From the NCBI GenBank assembly GCA_030668425.1, contig DAOUTY010000017.1, positions 1 to 14,448 of the forward strand: a stretch of 14,448 bases of DNA. The letters run 5' to 3'. The number at the start of each line of letters is the position of its first letter. The first letter of the stretch is position 1. The notes below the pieces were generated by a model. The model searched no databases. It was given only the letters and a program-made list of their open reading frames with translations, and was not told the origin of the DNA. The translations under genes were made by a program, and so were the position numbers. This DNA comes from Chloroflexota bacterium (lineage in GTDB: Bacteria > Chloroflexota > Dehalococcoidia > SZUA-161). Shown one piece after another: positions 1 to 7,099 of this stretch.

Positions 1-497
1 GATTCATGTTCCAGCAAAGTGGGGTTCTCCAGCATACGTATCGAAAGGTCCTTCTTCTCCATAAGGAAGCTGCGCAGTTCCTCTAAATTGACCCGGTCGA
101 TGTCAATCTTGTAATCGTAGTTCTTGAGGCGTTGACTGACCTCGAGGAATTCTTGCTCGGACCAGTCGTTGGTCACCATAAGGTGGTTTCTAATCTTGTC
201 CAGTCCGGGGTCGAAGTCGGAGAAGTTGGTCAGGAGTCTTGTTCCGACTGCGCTGAAGAAGGTCCCAATAACCATGTTCAGCTTTTCCAGTCTGGCGCGT
301 TTTTCCCTCTCGTTCAACAGCCGGTGTATAATAAGAGTGACCAGAAGTATCTCGATCGGGACGAAAGCAATATCTCCTATCATGAAGATGAAGATGTGGT
401 GTGTATCCCTGAAGATGGCGTAGTGGATCAGATAGAGGATTATGGATAGTACGATCAATGACAATCCCAGGAGGATAGGCCAGCTTATACGTTTCAT
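1..497 (-). CDS. Uncharacterised two-helix membrane protein, C-terminus cut by window edge
   Basis: An open frame of 165 codons runs from ATG at 497 to the window edge without a stop, so the gene is partial at its C-terminus. The start is preceded by a GGGGTGA ribosome site about six bases upstream. Residues 5-24 (PILLGLSLIVLSIILYLI) and about 34-60 are two hydrophobic segments. A charged stretch (NEREKRARLEKL, 62-73) and a soluble, mostly helical region follow. This is the layout of a small membrane-anchored protein with a cytoplasmic domain. I recall similar uncharacterised proteins in Chloroflexota and some archaea but cannot name a family. It diverges from the small gene at 601. Other frames overlapping it (for example plus 132-449) look like shadows. 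Function unknown. Confidence 0.75.
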   Translation of the reverse strand, partial: MKRISWPILLGLSLIVLSIILYLIHYAIFRDTHHIFIFMIGDIAFVPIEILLVTLIIHRLLNEREKRARLEKLNMVIGTFFSAVGTRLLTNFSDFDPGLDKIRNHLMVTNDWSEQEFLEVSQRLKNYDYKIDIDRVNLEELRSFLMEKKDLSIRMLENPTLLEHE

Positions 498-554
498 GTT
501 TCGTCACCCCACGTTCTAGTCTTAGAATTCTTGGTCTGAATTGCCGTGTAGTCA

Positions 555-569
555 ATTATAAACGTTTAT
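555..569 (-). promoter_or_regulatory. Candidate -10 box and palindromic operator in a divergent gap
   Basis: Read on the minus strand, bases 560-555 are a perfect TATAAT, placed to start transcription about 50 bases before the membrane-protein gene that begins at 497. The overlapping bases 558-569 form the perfect 12-base palindrome ATAAACGTTTAT. It sits in the 103-base gap between divergent genes, a typical place for an operator controlling both. No convincing -35 box lies at 16-18 bases, so the promoter call is tentative. Confidence 0.35.
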
Positions 570-600
570 TGATGCCAGCGTAATGAGGGAGGTGAACGCA

Positions 601-816
601 ATGGGACAAGCTGAAAAGGACAAGTTGAGGGCGCTGTTGGACTACTGGGTTAAGCACAACAAAGAGCATGGCGAGGAATTCAAGGAGTGGGCGGAGAAGG
701 CTAAAGATTTTGGTGAGACCGCAATCCACGATGAATTGATGCAGGCGTATGAAGAAATGGACAAAACGAACGCCTTACTGCTCAGTGCCTCGGAGAGATT
801 GAAGAAGGAAGAGTAG
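601..816 (+). CDS. Small helical charged protein, 71 aa
   Basis: The frame is open from ATG at 583, but GGGAGGTGA at 587-595 lies just before a second ATG at 601, so 601 is the likely start (MGQAEKDKLRALLDYW). The 71-residue product has no signal peptide or membrane segment. It is rich in Glu, Lys and Asp and should be almost wholly alpha-helical, with a central HNKEHGEEFKEWAEKAKDF region whose two His and aromatic residues stand out. I recall similar short stand-alone proteins (a DUF8180-like group, sometimes near cobalt/nickel transport genes) but am not sure of this. The next gene, a ferredoxin-like frame, lies 106 bases downstream on the same strand. Function unknown. Confidence 0.7.
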   Translation: MGQAEKDKLRALLDYWVKHNKEHGEEFKEWAEKAKDFGETAIHDELMQAYEEMDKTNALLLSASERLKKEE

Positions 817-922
817 GGATAACTTCGGGTAACCCGTTGGTTGCCTGATGCAACGCTGAGTTGAAGCTTGGATAAGCCTGTCCTGCGATGCTGAGAACAA
901 GTAATGAAGGGAGACTAGGGGA

Positions 923-1201
923 ATAGCCTACAAAATCATCCCTGAAAAATGCGCTACCGTTCCCTGGCTGTGTGGGGACTGCAGACCGGAATGTCCGAAT
1001 AGGGCTATTAGCACTGCGCATGTCGTCGATCCCGACAGGTGCACGGAGTGTGTTGGCGCCTACGAGTCGCCTCGCTGCGCCGAGGTCTGCTCTGCGGTTG
1101 CGTGCGTGCCCGACCCGCAACACCGTGAGACAAAGCAGCAGCTGCTGGAGAGATGGCGCAGGCTGCATCCAGGCGAGGAACCTGCGCCTGGAACCTACTA
1201 G
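923..1201 (+). CDS. YfhL-like 2x[4Fe-4S] ferredoxin, with ATA start and altered cluster; possibly a pseudogene
   Basis: Reading from base 923 gives a 92-residue ferredoxin beginning (I/M)AYKIIPEKC and ending at TAG 1199-1201. The second cluster, C40-x2-C43-x8-C52-x3-C56, matches the pattern of YfhL-type ferredoxins, including the CTECVGAYESPRC segment. The first cluster is C10-x6-C17-x2-C20-x3-C24-P, where the family normally has C-x2-C-x2-C-x3-C-P, so about four residues appear inserted. The usual CP after the last cysteine of cluster two is CS. No ATG, GTG or TTG lies in frame between the upstream TGA (905-907) and the first cysteine. ATA at 923 occupies the place of the family's usual Met-Ala start, with AAGGGAG at 907-913 upstream. 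The gene may be decaying, may use a rare start, or may contain a sequencing error. Role if intact: small electron carrier. Confidence 0.6.
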   Translation: MAYKIIPEKCATVPWLCGDCRPECPNRAISTAHVVDPDRCTECVGAYESPRCAEVCSAVACVPDPQHRETKQQLLERWRRLHPGEEPAPGTY

Positions 1202-1282
1202 GTGTCAAGCACTAAATCAGATGACTCAGGGAGGGTGTATCTCCGTGATGGGATGCTGCGTGTCGAATGAGTTGACCCGGCG

Positions 1283-2497
1283 CTAGGCAACTGCGATCAG
1301 GGAATCGGGCCGGAGCAAGGATTGCAGGCGTTTCTCAAAGGCGGAGATGAAGGCCTCCACGGCGATAGGGCAGAACTGGTCGCGAGAGCACCTGCGCAAC
1401 TCATTGATGGCATGCTCTGCGCTCAGTGCGGTGCGGTATGTACGGTCGGTAGTTATGCTGTCGAAGGTATCTGCGACAGCCAGTAGACGAGCGCCCATGG
1501 GAATGTCGTCACCTTTTAGGCCGTCGGGATAGCCCAACCCGTCGTACCTCTCGTGGTGATGGAGGACAAGCGCTCTTACTGCGTTCAGAAATGGAATACC
1601 ATCTATGATATTGGCACCTATCACGGGGTGTTCGAGGAAGGCGTTATACTCCTCGGCATTGAGATGCCCCGGCTTACTCAGTATGCTATCGGCAATACCT
1701 ATTTTCCCTATGTCGTGAAGGATGCTGGCATATTCAAGGACTTCAAGCTCCTCCTGTGAGAATGAGAGCGCAACTCCTCCCAGCAGAGCGTACTCTACTA
1801 CTCTCTGAGAGTGGCCACGAGTATAAGGGTCTTTAGCATCGATGGCTGCAGCCAGTGCTTTCATGGTACCCTTATACCCATCTATGACTGATTGATGAAG
1901 CTTGCTGTTCTCAATCGCAATCGCAGCTGTTGCCCCTACGGCTACCAGGGTCTCCAGGTCTTGCTTGTTGAAGTCGCTACCATCCAGCTTATTGAGCACC
2001 TCGACTACACCAATCACCTTGCCCCGAGTTACCAGTGGCGCGCACATGATAGCTCTGGTAACGAAACCCGTAGCCTTATCTACATCTGCAAAGAAACGCT
2101 TATCCCTGGTTACATCGTTGACAATTATGGGGCAGCCATGGCGAGCTACCCAGCCAGCGATGCCGGACTGGATACCCAGTTTAACCTGTTTTAGTACACC
2201 GCCTGCTGCGCCATCGGCGAACTCGAAGAGTAGCTCTTGCCTCTCCTCGTCAATCAAGAGCACTGATGATGCCGAAGCCCTCAGCGTTTGCCGGGTCATC
2301 GTCACAATCTCGTCAACCATCTTCGAGACTTCCGAGGCTGAGCTTGCCCTTTTACCCACTTTGTAGAGAAGGTCCAGCCTTATGTCGTGCGCCTCGGTTC
2401 GTCCCGCGTCCCTTATCCTCCGCTGGGCTTTGGTGCCGAAGGGTAAAGGTCGAATTGCTAGCTCAGTTTCATCAGTTCTCGCTAGATTTGGCCGCAT
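1283..2497 (-). CDS. GAF-HD-GYP domain protein, predicted cyclic-di-GMP phosphodiesterase
   Basis: The start chosen is ATG at 2497 (404 aa). A TTG six bases upstream also fits the frame, but the CGGGGGT ribosome site sits directly against it. Residues about 56-198 form a GAF sensor domain (for example GIAGWVARHG and APLVTRGKVIGVVEVLNK). Residues 205-398 form an HD-GYP domain with AIDAKDPYTRGHSQRV, the metal-binding HDIGK at 261-265, and HHHERYDGLGYPDGL at 313-327 carrying the GYP motif. HD-GYP proteins hydrolyse c-di-GMP to pGpG or GMP. All signature residues I can see are present, so activity is likely. The protein has no membrane segment. It is the last gene of a four-gene operon, starting 12 bases after the FecR-like gene ends, and it converges with the ferredoxin-like gene. 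Confidence 0.88.
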   Translation of the reverse strand: MRPNLARTDETELAIRPLPFGTKAQRRIRDAGRTEAHDIRLDLLYKVGKRASSASEVSKMVDEIVTMTRQTLRASASSVLLIDEERQELLFEFADGAAGGVLKQVKLGIQSGIAGWVARHGCPIIVNDVTRDKRFFADVDKATGFVTRAIMCAPLVTRGKVIGVVEVLNKLDGSDFNKQDLETLVAVGATAAIAIENSKLHQSVIDGYKGTMKALAAAIDAKDPYTRGHSQRVVEYALLGGVALSFSQEELEVLEYASILHDIGKIGIADSILSKPGHLNAEEYNAFLEHPVIGANIIDGIPFLNAVRALVLHHHERYDGLGYPDGLKGDDIPMGARLLAVADTFDSITTDRTYRTALSAEHAINELRRCSRDQFCPIAVEAFISAFEKRLQSLLRPDSLIAVA

Positions 2498-2509
2498 TTG
2501 CAACCCCCG

Positions 2510-4171
2510 TTACTTCAGTGCTGAGGAGTGTTGAGGGACGAAGTGGGCGGTAACTACCTCAAGCTTAACTGTGGTTATGGTTATGGTAGTGGTAGGGCAC
2601 GCTCTGTCAGCAACGATACCTGTCCAGCTCTTGAACTCCCAGCCCTCATCAGGTTCAGCGATGAGATCAACCACGGTACCCGCGCGGTAGAAGAAGACTC
2701 CTTGACCAGGTTCGGTTACCGACCCGCCAGTGCTGCTGGTCACAACCAGCGCATAGTTGCACTCGCTATCAGCAGGTTGACCAGGCTCCTCAGGCGGCTC
2801 GATAGGAACCAACGTCTCCTCCACTGCCTCAGTCCTGACTATCTTTTCGGGTGCTCGATCTCCCAGCGGCTCTATGTCACCCACCGTAGCGCTGATGAGT
2901 TGACCGTCCGCCACCTCTAAGTGAATCGGAATCAGCCATTCACTACCGCTGGTTACTTCATGTGCACTGGCGTGTGTAAAGACTGCTTCCCCTTTGGACA
3001 GATATGTCAGGTTGACCTGGCTTGTCCCGTCGGCAACGCAGCGCAACACGACAGAATATTCGCCAGCCACAGGATTCGGTATGGTAATAACCTGAACCCC
3101 GTCGGACGGTGACGTGGATTGTGCTCCAGTGATTTGATTAAACGCAAAGCCGTCCGGCAGATATCCCGTGCTCGAACCCGTGGGGTCACATACTGAGGCC
3201 ACCGCAGGCATACCGACAGTTATGATAAGCTCACTATCGGCAGTAGCCATCGGCCGGGGCTCAGATGGAGACGCTCCAAACTCTACTGTCGCTTCTTGCC
3301 CCACCGGCAGGAACACCTCTTCGTTTTGCGCGCTTACACTGACCAGCCCTTCGGTCGTCCGAACTGTCGTCAGCGCTGTTTCGCCTACCTCGATCTCGAA
3401 CAAAGTGCCCCTGACCAGGGCCTGAGCCGACGGCGTCTGTATCTCGTAGCGCGCGCCGGGATCCAACCTTTTCACAACACGGCTCCACGTCGTGCCCAAC
3501 CACTGCTTGAGAACGATGTCTGTGGAGTGTTCGTCGACCCGTTCGAGTCGCTGGATTTCGATATCGGTACCGGGCTCTAATTTGATACTACTACCTTCGA
3601 AGAATGTCAGCATGGCATGCGAGTCGGTAGCAGTCTTTACCCTGCTACCTGCATCCAGGGTCATGCCGTCGACAGCCACTTGCCAGTCATCTGACCCCGG
3701 GATTTGGATCTGCACGCCGCCGCTTAGAACACTGACAGTACACTGGGACGCGAGGGCGGTAGGTTGTGACGGGGAAGCGAGACTCACGATCATAAAGAGG
3801 CTGCCTCCCATTGCAATCAGCAGGAGTAGCGTTACCGGAACGACTAGTCCACGCGGCCTGCCAAGGGCTTGAAGGAATCCTCTGCATGCTGTTCCCAGCA
3901 TTCCAGGTTGCGCTGCTTCTTGGCGTTGCTTTGCAACTTTGGCTTGATTTGACCTTTCGCGAAGCTGCATCATCAGGCGAGACTTCGATACCGTTCTGAA
4001 CTCATTTGAAGGCGAGACTCTGGGTGCGGTGGAGATAGATAAGGCGGTAGATAACAACGGCTCTAACTGATGCCGCAGGTGCGGGAAATCAGTCAGGCAG
4101 GCCTCGACTGCCTCACCTTTGCGTAGACGCCCTAAACACTCATCTAAAGCCTTTGATAGATCGGTTCGCAT
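2510..4171 (-). CDS. FecR-like membrane protein with C-terminal B-repeat, probable partner of the ECF sigma factor
   Basis: A 553-residue protein with one membrane helix at 108-131 (LVVPVTLLLLIAMGGSLFMI). The cytoplasmic N-terminus has ECLGRLRKGEAVEACLTDFP followed by LEPLL, a motif I associate with DUF5667-like or anti-sigma-type regions next to ECF sigma genes. Residues about 145-290 resemble a FecR domain (VSVLSGGVQIQ, GTDIEIQRLE, ALVRGTLFEIEV, VRTTEGLVSVS, FLPVGQEATV). Residues about 472-545 resemble the divergent InlB B-repeat (GGSVTEPGQGVFFYRAGTVV, EGWEFKSWTG), an extracellular fold. A Glu/Pro-rich linker (451-470) joins the two. The start at 4171 lies inside the end of the sigma gene with a 28-base overlap, which implies translational coupling. 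I infer a membrane regulator that senses an outside cue and controls the sigma factor. The control is not shown directly. Confidence 0.82.
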   Translation of the reverse strand: MRTDLSKALDECLGRLRKGEAVEACLTDFPHLRHQLEPLLSTALSISTAPRVSPSNEFRTVSKSRLMMQLRERSNQAKVAKQRQEAAQPGMLGTACRGFLQALGRPRGLVVPVTLLLLIAMGGSLFMIVSLASPSQPTALASQCTVSVLSGGVQIQIPGSDDWQVAVDGMTLDAGSRVKTATDSHAMLTFFEGSSIKLEPGTDIEIQRLERVDEHSTDIVLKQWLGTTWSRVVKRLDPGARYEIQTPSAQALVRGTLFEIEVGETALTTVRTTEGLVSVSAQNEEVFLPVGQEATVEFGASPSEPRPMATADSELIITVGMPAVASVCDPTGSSTGYLPDGFAFNQITGAQSTSPSDGVQVITIPNPVAGEYSVVLRCVADGTSQVNLTYLSKGEAVFTHASAHEVTSGSEWLIPIHLEVADGQLISATVGDIEPLGDRAPEKIVRTEAVEETLVPIEPPEEPGQPADSECNYALVVTSSTGGSVTEPGQGVFFYRAGTVVDLIAEPDEGWEFKSWTGIVADRACPTTTITITTVKLEVVTAHFVPQHSSALK

Positions 4172-4776
4172 TCTTCCATTTCCTCGTTCAGTATCTGCCG
4201 GAGCGCAGCCAGTGCGCGCATTTGCATCACTCGTATGGCCCCTTGGCTCTTGCCCATAATATGTTCAATCGCGCGGTTATCGAGATCCTCAATGAATTTC
4301 AGTGTTATGACCTGCTTTTGTTGTTGAGGTAGAGATGATATTGCCCGTAATAGCGATTGTTGTATCTGCTTTGTTTCCAACTCTTGCTGAGGTTGATCCC
4401 CGTCTGCTGGAATTTCCCTGTCCAGGGGTTGGTGTTGCCGGCTGGTGCGAAAATAGTCGATAACGTGGTTGTGGGCTATGCGATAGAGCCATGCTGAGAA
4501 TGGTTGCCCCTTCCACCTGTATTTGCCGATGCCTCTCCATGCCTTCATGAATATCTCCTCTGTAAGATCCTCGGCTGTTACCTTGTTGTGAACTTGATAG
4601 AAAACGTACCTGTAGATCCGATCGAGGTAGATGCCGTAGAGTTCGCCAAAGGTTTCAACATCGCCATCGATAGCCTGTTTAACCAGCCTTTTAATCTCGA
4701 TGTCTTCATAGGTCTTGGTCTCGGTGGTTTCCCGAGTCGCGTTCTCCTTGCTACCTGTATAACGAAGAGATTCCAT
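4144..4776 (-). CDS. RNA polymerase ECF-type sigma-70 family factor
   Basis: The 210-residue product has a sigma region 2 at about 45-112, including AEDLTEEIFMKAWRGIGKY, PFSAWLYRIAHNHVIDYFR and the core-binding acidic patch. A short linker (113-140) precedes region 4 at about 142-195 (LPQQQKQVITLKFIEDL, MGKSQGAIRVMQMRALAAL), the helix-turn-helix that reads the -35 element. There is no region 1.1 or 3, as usual in ECF factors. The 35-residue N-terminal extension is Glu/Thr/Lys-rich. No strong ribosome site precedes ATG 4776, and no other in-frame start lies near. The gene begins 30 bases after the cyclase gene ends and overlaps the FecR-like gene by 28 bases. It likely directs RNA polymerase to a small regulon that may include this operon. 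Confidence 0.9.
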   Translation of the reverse strand: MESLRYTGSKENATRETTETKTYEDIEIKRLVKQAIDGDVETFGELYGIYLDRIYRYVFYQVHNKVTAEDLTEEIFMKAWRGIGKYRWKGQPFSAWLYRIAHNHVIDYFRTSRQHQPLDREIPADGDQPQQELETKQIQQSLLRAISSLPQQQKQVITLKFIEDLDNRAIEHIMGKSQGAIRVMQMRALAALRQILNEEMEECEPIYQRL

Positions 4777-4806
4777 AACCGTTACACTTTCATCGTTACG
4801 TGGTGT

Positions 4807-6660
4807 CTAGCCGACCGATTCCTCGTTGATATCCAGCACATCATATGCCACGATTGGCTCTCGTTTCCCCTTTACCACAAACGGCTCCAGCGGCTTTGCC
4901 ACAACGTAATCTTTTACGAGCTCATAGGTGCCGGAGCTGATCCACACTTTACCAGCCTCAGCGAGGCTGGTTATCCTGGCAGCGATGTTGACGGCGTCGC
5001 CAACCACAGAGTACTCCAGGCGGTCCTCAGAACCCATATTGCCGGCAACTACCTTGCCTGTATTTATACCGATGCCAAAGTCCATTTTAGGCAGCTCTGC
5101 TTCTCGCTCTTGCAGATCTTTAACGGCGCGTTGAATGTCAATGGCTGCTTTTGTTGCTGACAGAGCGTGCTCTTCGCACAATGTTGGCGCATTCCAAATC
5201 GCCATAACGCTATCTCCGCCGAATTTGTTTACCATGCCGCCGTGGTTGAGGACTGCTTGAATAACTGTAGAAAGATAGATGTTTAGCACCCTGACTAACT
5301 CCTCTGGTTGCATGTTCTCGGACATCCCGGTGAAACCACGAACATCAGCAAATGCTACGGTCGCTTCCTGCTGCTGTCCTCCCAGCTTCAACTCATCCTT
5401 CTCCAACGCCGTTAGAATCTTGTCCACAACCGGTGGTGAAATGTAGCGGCCAAAAGTTCTTGCCATTTCCTTCTTTTCGGACCGTTCCGAAGTGATATTG
5501 AAAAGGGTTAGCCCCACAAATGTACCAATGATAGCCAGGGGTGGGTAGACTAAGTTGAGCATTATGCCTTTGTCGAAGAAAGTGAAGGCTACCAGGAGGT
5601 ACACAGCACAAATGGAGAAGGTCAGAAGCGTGGCCCAAAGAACTCGCAGACGCAACACTACCAAGCTACAAAGGAGTGCCAGCACCATTATCAAGGCAAT
5701 GGTGACATTGAACGGGGCTGGCCTGAGGAAATCCCCTGCCAGAATGGTATGAATGGCGTTAGCGTGAATCTCGACGCCGTTCATCATCTGGCCCGTAGGT
5801 GTCCAAAAGGTGTCCCCAAGCGCGCTGGCTGTGGCACCGACGACGACGAGCTTGTCATGAAAGACAGAGGGGTCGATCTCCCCCCTTAGGGCATCTACAA
5901 AAGATACGGTTTTGAAACTTGCTAGGTCACCCCCATCTGCCGGGCTACACGTGTAGTTAATGAGCATGCCGTTAGCATCGTCAAGTGGAATCGATCGACT
6001 GGCGAAAGACATGCGGTTGTTCTCAATGGGGGATTCAATAATTTGAGGACGCCGAAGATACTTGGCGACAGCAGCTAGGGACAGCGCCGGTTCGTAGTCT
6101 TCGCCGCTGTCGATAGCCAGTGGCAGTTTCCTCACCACCCCATCCTCATCAGGGAGCAGGTTGGCATGCCCCAGAGCAAGGGCATATTGCTCAAAGAGGC
6201 TAAGGGGCCTGATAAAAGTTCCCACTCCGACCGATTCACCAGTACCTGTGGACATATATTGTGGCGCTGAGTATGCGAGGGGGAGGATCACGTTTTCTGC
6301 CTCCTCCAGAGACCTCGCTAGCTGCTCGTCACCAGGAGTTGGCTCAGAGAAGAGGATATCGAAAACCACTATTCGTGCTTCAGCTTCAGCAAGCACGTCT
6401 ATCAGGTCTGCGTGGTAGGAGCGTGACCATGATGGGAAATGCCCGAGTTGGTCCAGGCTCCTGTCGTCGATGGCTACGATCACAACTTTCCCCTCTTGTT
6501 CTATGCTTCGATTTAAATTCGACGCTTTGAAGAGGAAATCGCTGCTTTGCAGTTGCACGCCACTGAGCAGGTTGAGCCCGAATGCCATGCAGAGGGCCGC
6601 GCCAATGCCGGCTCCAATGAGCAAGCCCGCGAGCAAACGCCTTTTTCGCCGCGACCTCAT
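4807..6660 (-). CDS. CHASE2-domain class III adenylate/guanylate cyclase
   Basis: A 617-residue membrane enzyme. After a basic N-terminus, one helix (about 9-30) leads to an extracytoplasmic CHASE2 sensor at about 35-312, with typical VVIVAIDDRSLDQLG, IVVFDILFSEP and VVVGATASALGD segments. Three helices follow at about 318-388. The class III cyclase domain is about 430-610. Its catalytic residues are all visible: metal-binding D439 (FADVRGFT) and D483 (FGGDSV), purine-binding K479 (NKFGGD) and D555 (VVGDAVN), and transition-state N558 and R562 (VNIAAR). The Lys/Asp pair favours ATP, so cAMP is the expected product. Start ATG 6660 follows GGAGG ten bases upstream. It is the first gene of the four-gene operon, so outside signals may set cAMP while the downstream HD-GYP lowers c-di-GMP. 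Confidence 0.9.
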   Translation of the reverse strand: MRSRRKRRLLAGLLIGAGIGAALCMAFGLNLLSGVQLQSSDFLFKASNLNRSIEQEGKVVIVAIDDRSLDQLGHFPSWSRSYHADLIDVLAEAEARIVVFDILFSEPTPGDEQLARSLEEAENVILPLAYSAPQYMSTGTGESVGVGTFIRPLSLFEQYALALGHANLLPDEDGVVRKLPLAIDSGEDYEPALSLAAVAKYLRRPQIIESPIENNRMSFASRSIPLDDANGMLINYTCSPADGGDLASFKTVSFVDALRGEIDPSVFHDKLVVVGATASALGDTFWTPTGQMMNGVEIHANAIHTILAGDFLRPAPFNVTIALIMVLALLCSLVVLRLRVLWATLLTFSICAVYLLVAFTFFDKGIMLNLVYPPLAIIGTFVGLTLFNITSERSEKKEMARTFGRYISPPVVDKILTALEKDELKLGGQQQEATVAFADVRGFTGMSENMQPEELVRVLNIYLSTVIQAVLNHGGMVNKFGGDSVMAIWNAPTLCEEHALSATKAAIDIQRAVKDLQEREAELPKMDFGIGINTGKVVAGNMGSEDRLEYSVVGDAVNIAARITSLAEAGKVWISSGTYELVKDYVVAKPLEPFVVKGKREPIVAYDVLDINEESVG

Positions 6661-6936
6661 GATGCAGTTGCCTCCGGTGAAATAGTCTTATGCTACAGTA
6701 TCCCTAACTACAGTAACACTACTCCGTCCTATGGGAAATGGTCATTTAGTCCTGAGACATTGAAGTATTTAGTAATCCCTTGCTTAAAACGATGGTAGTT
6801 GAATAGCCAGTATCTGCGGATCGCTACCGGAAACCGCGCGGTCTGGGGTTCGTGATCGGCAGGTCCATCGGGATTAGGCAAGGCTGGCTTAAGGTGGGTT
6901 TCAACTGTGTCAGATTGGCTTCCTAGCAGAGATGTC
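6661..6936. other. Intergenic region between divergent operons, with tandem 8-base direct repeat and short palindrome
   Basis: No gene is supported here. CTACAGTA occurs twice in direct orientation, at 6693-6700 and 6708-6715 (15 bases start to start), about 35-55 bases upstream of the cyclase start. On the operon's own strand these read TACTGTAG, and such spacing could serve a regulator or promoter. ACCGCGCGGT at 6833-6842 is a perfect ten-base palindrome. I see no convincing -35/-10 pair for the minus-strand operon. Confidence 0.45.
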
Positions 6937-6963
6937 TTGACAACTCTGGCGAAATGCTATAAA
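6937..6963 (+). promoter_or_regulatory. Candidate sigma-70 promoter for the metabolic operon
   Basis: TTGACA at 6937-6942 is a perfect -35 box. TATAAA at 6958-6963 is a near-consensus -10, and TG at 6955-6956 one base before it makes it an extended -10. The spacer is 15 bases, shorter than the ideal 17, which the extended -10 may offset. Transcription would begin near 6970 and leave about 130 bases of leader before the SRPBCC gene. Confidence 0.5.
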
Positions 6964-6993
6964 AGTTACGCACAGGCGCTGAAGCGGAGTGGA

Positions 6994-7024
6994 GCCCCCT
7001 CAAAATCGGAGATTTTGTGGGGGT
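6994..7024 (+). promoter_or_regulatory. Strong hairpin in the leader of the metabolic operon
   Basis: Bases 6995-6999 (CCCCC) pair with 7019-7023 and 7001-7007 (CAAAATC) with 7011-7017, with a GGA loop at 7008-7010 and one T-T mismatch. This gives 12 pairs, plus a possible G-T closing pair. It lies between the candidate promoter and the ribosome site at 7086-7093. No T-run follows, so it does not look like an ordinary intrinsic terminator. An attenuator, RNA-stability or protein-binding element is possible. Confidence 0.45.
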
Positions 7025-7099
7025 CACTTCGAGGGGAACTGACAGGGGGGAAATCGTATTTATCAACTCGGGCTGCCATGCGGTTAGGGAGGGTTTGCT

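Noticed and set aside
132..449. Plus-strand open frames at 132-449 and 169-423
   Set aside because: They overlap the clear minus-strand membrane-protein frame, which has a good ribosome site and realistic hydrophobic pattern. The plus-strand products have no such support.
782..1168. Minus-strand frame (128 aa) across the ferredoxin region
   Set aside because: It is antisense to the ferredoxin-like frame, which carries recognisable cysteine clusters. The antisense product has a random Arg/Ser/Ala-rich look.
972..1286. Plus-strand frame of 104 aa
   Set aside because: It is offset from the ferredoxin frame and lacks any family pattern. Only its last codons coincide with the tiny MGCC frame noted as a finding.
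3168..3872. Several plus-strand frames inside the FecR-like gene
   Set aside because: They are shadows of the FecR-like coding sequence on the minus strand and show no domain or ribosome site.
4504..5160. Plus-strand 218-aa frame
   Set aside because: It spans the junction of the sigma factor and the cyclase on the other strand and runs antisense to their catalytic motifs. No recognisable domain.
6811..6870. tRNA-like stretch with TTCG near 6849 and GC-rich stems
   Set aside because: No full cloverleaf can be drawn and no proper T-loop or acceptor stem is present, so no tRNA is called.
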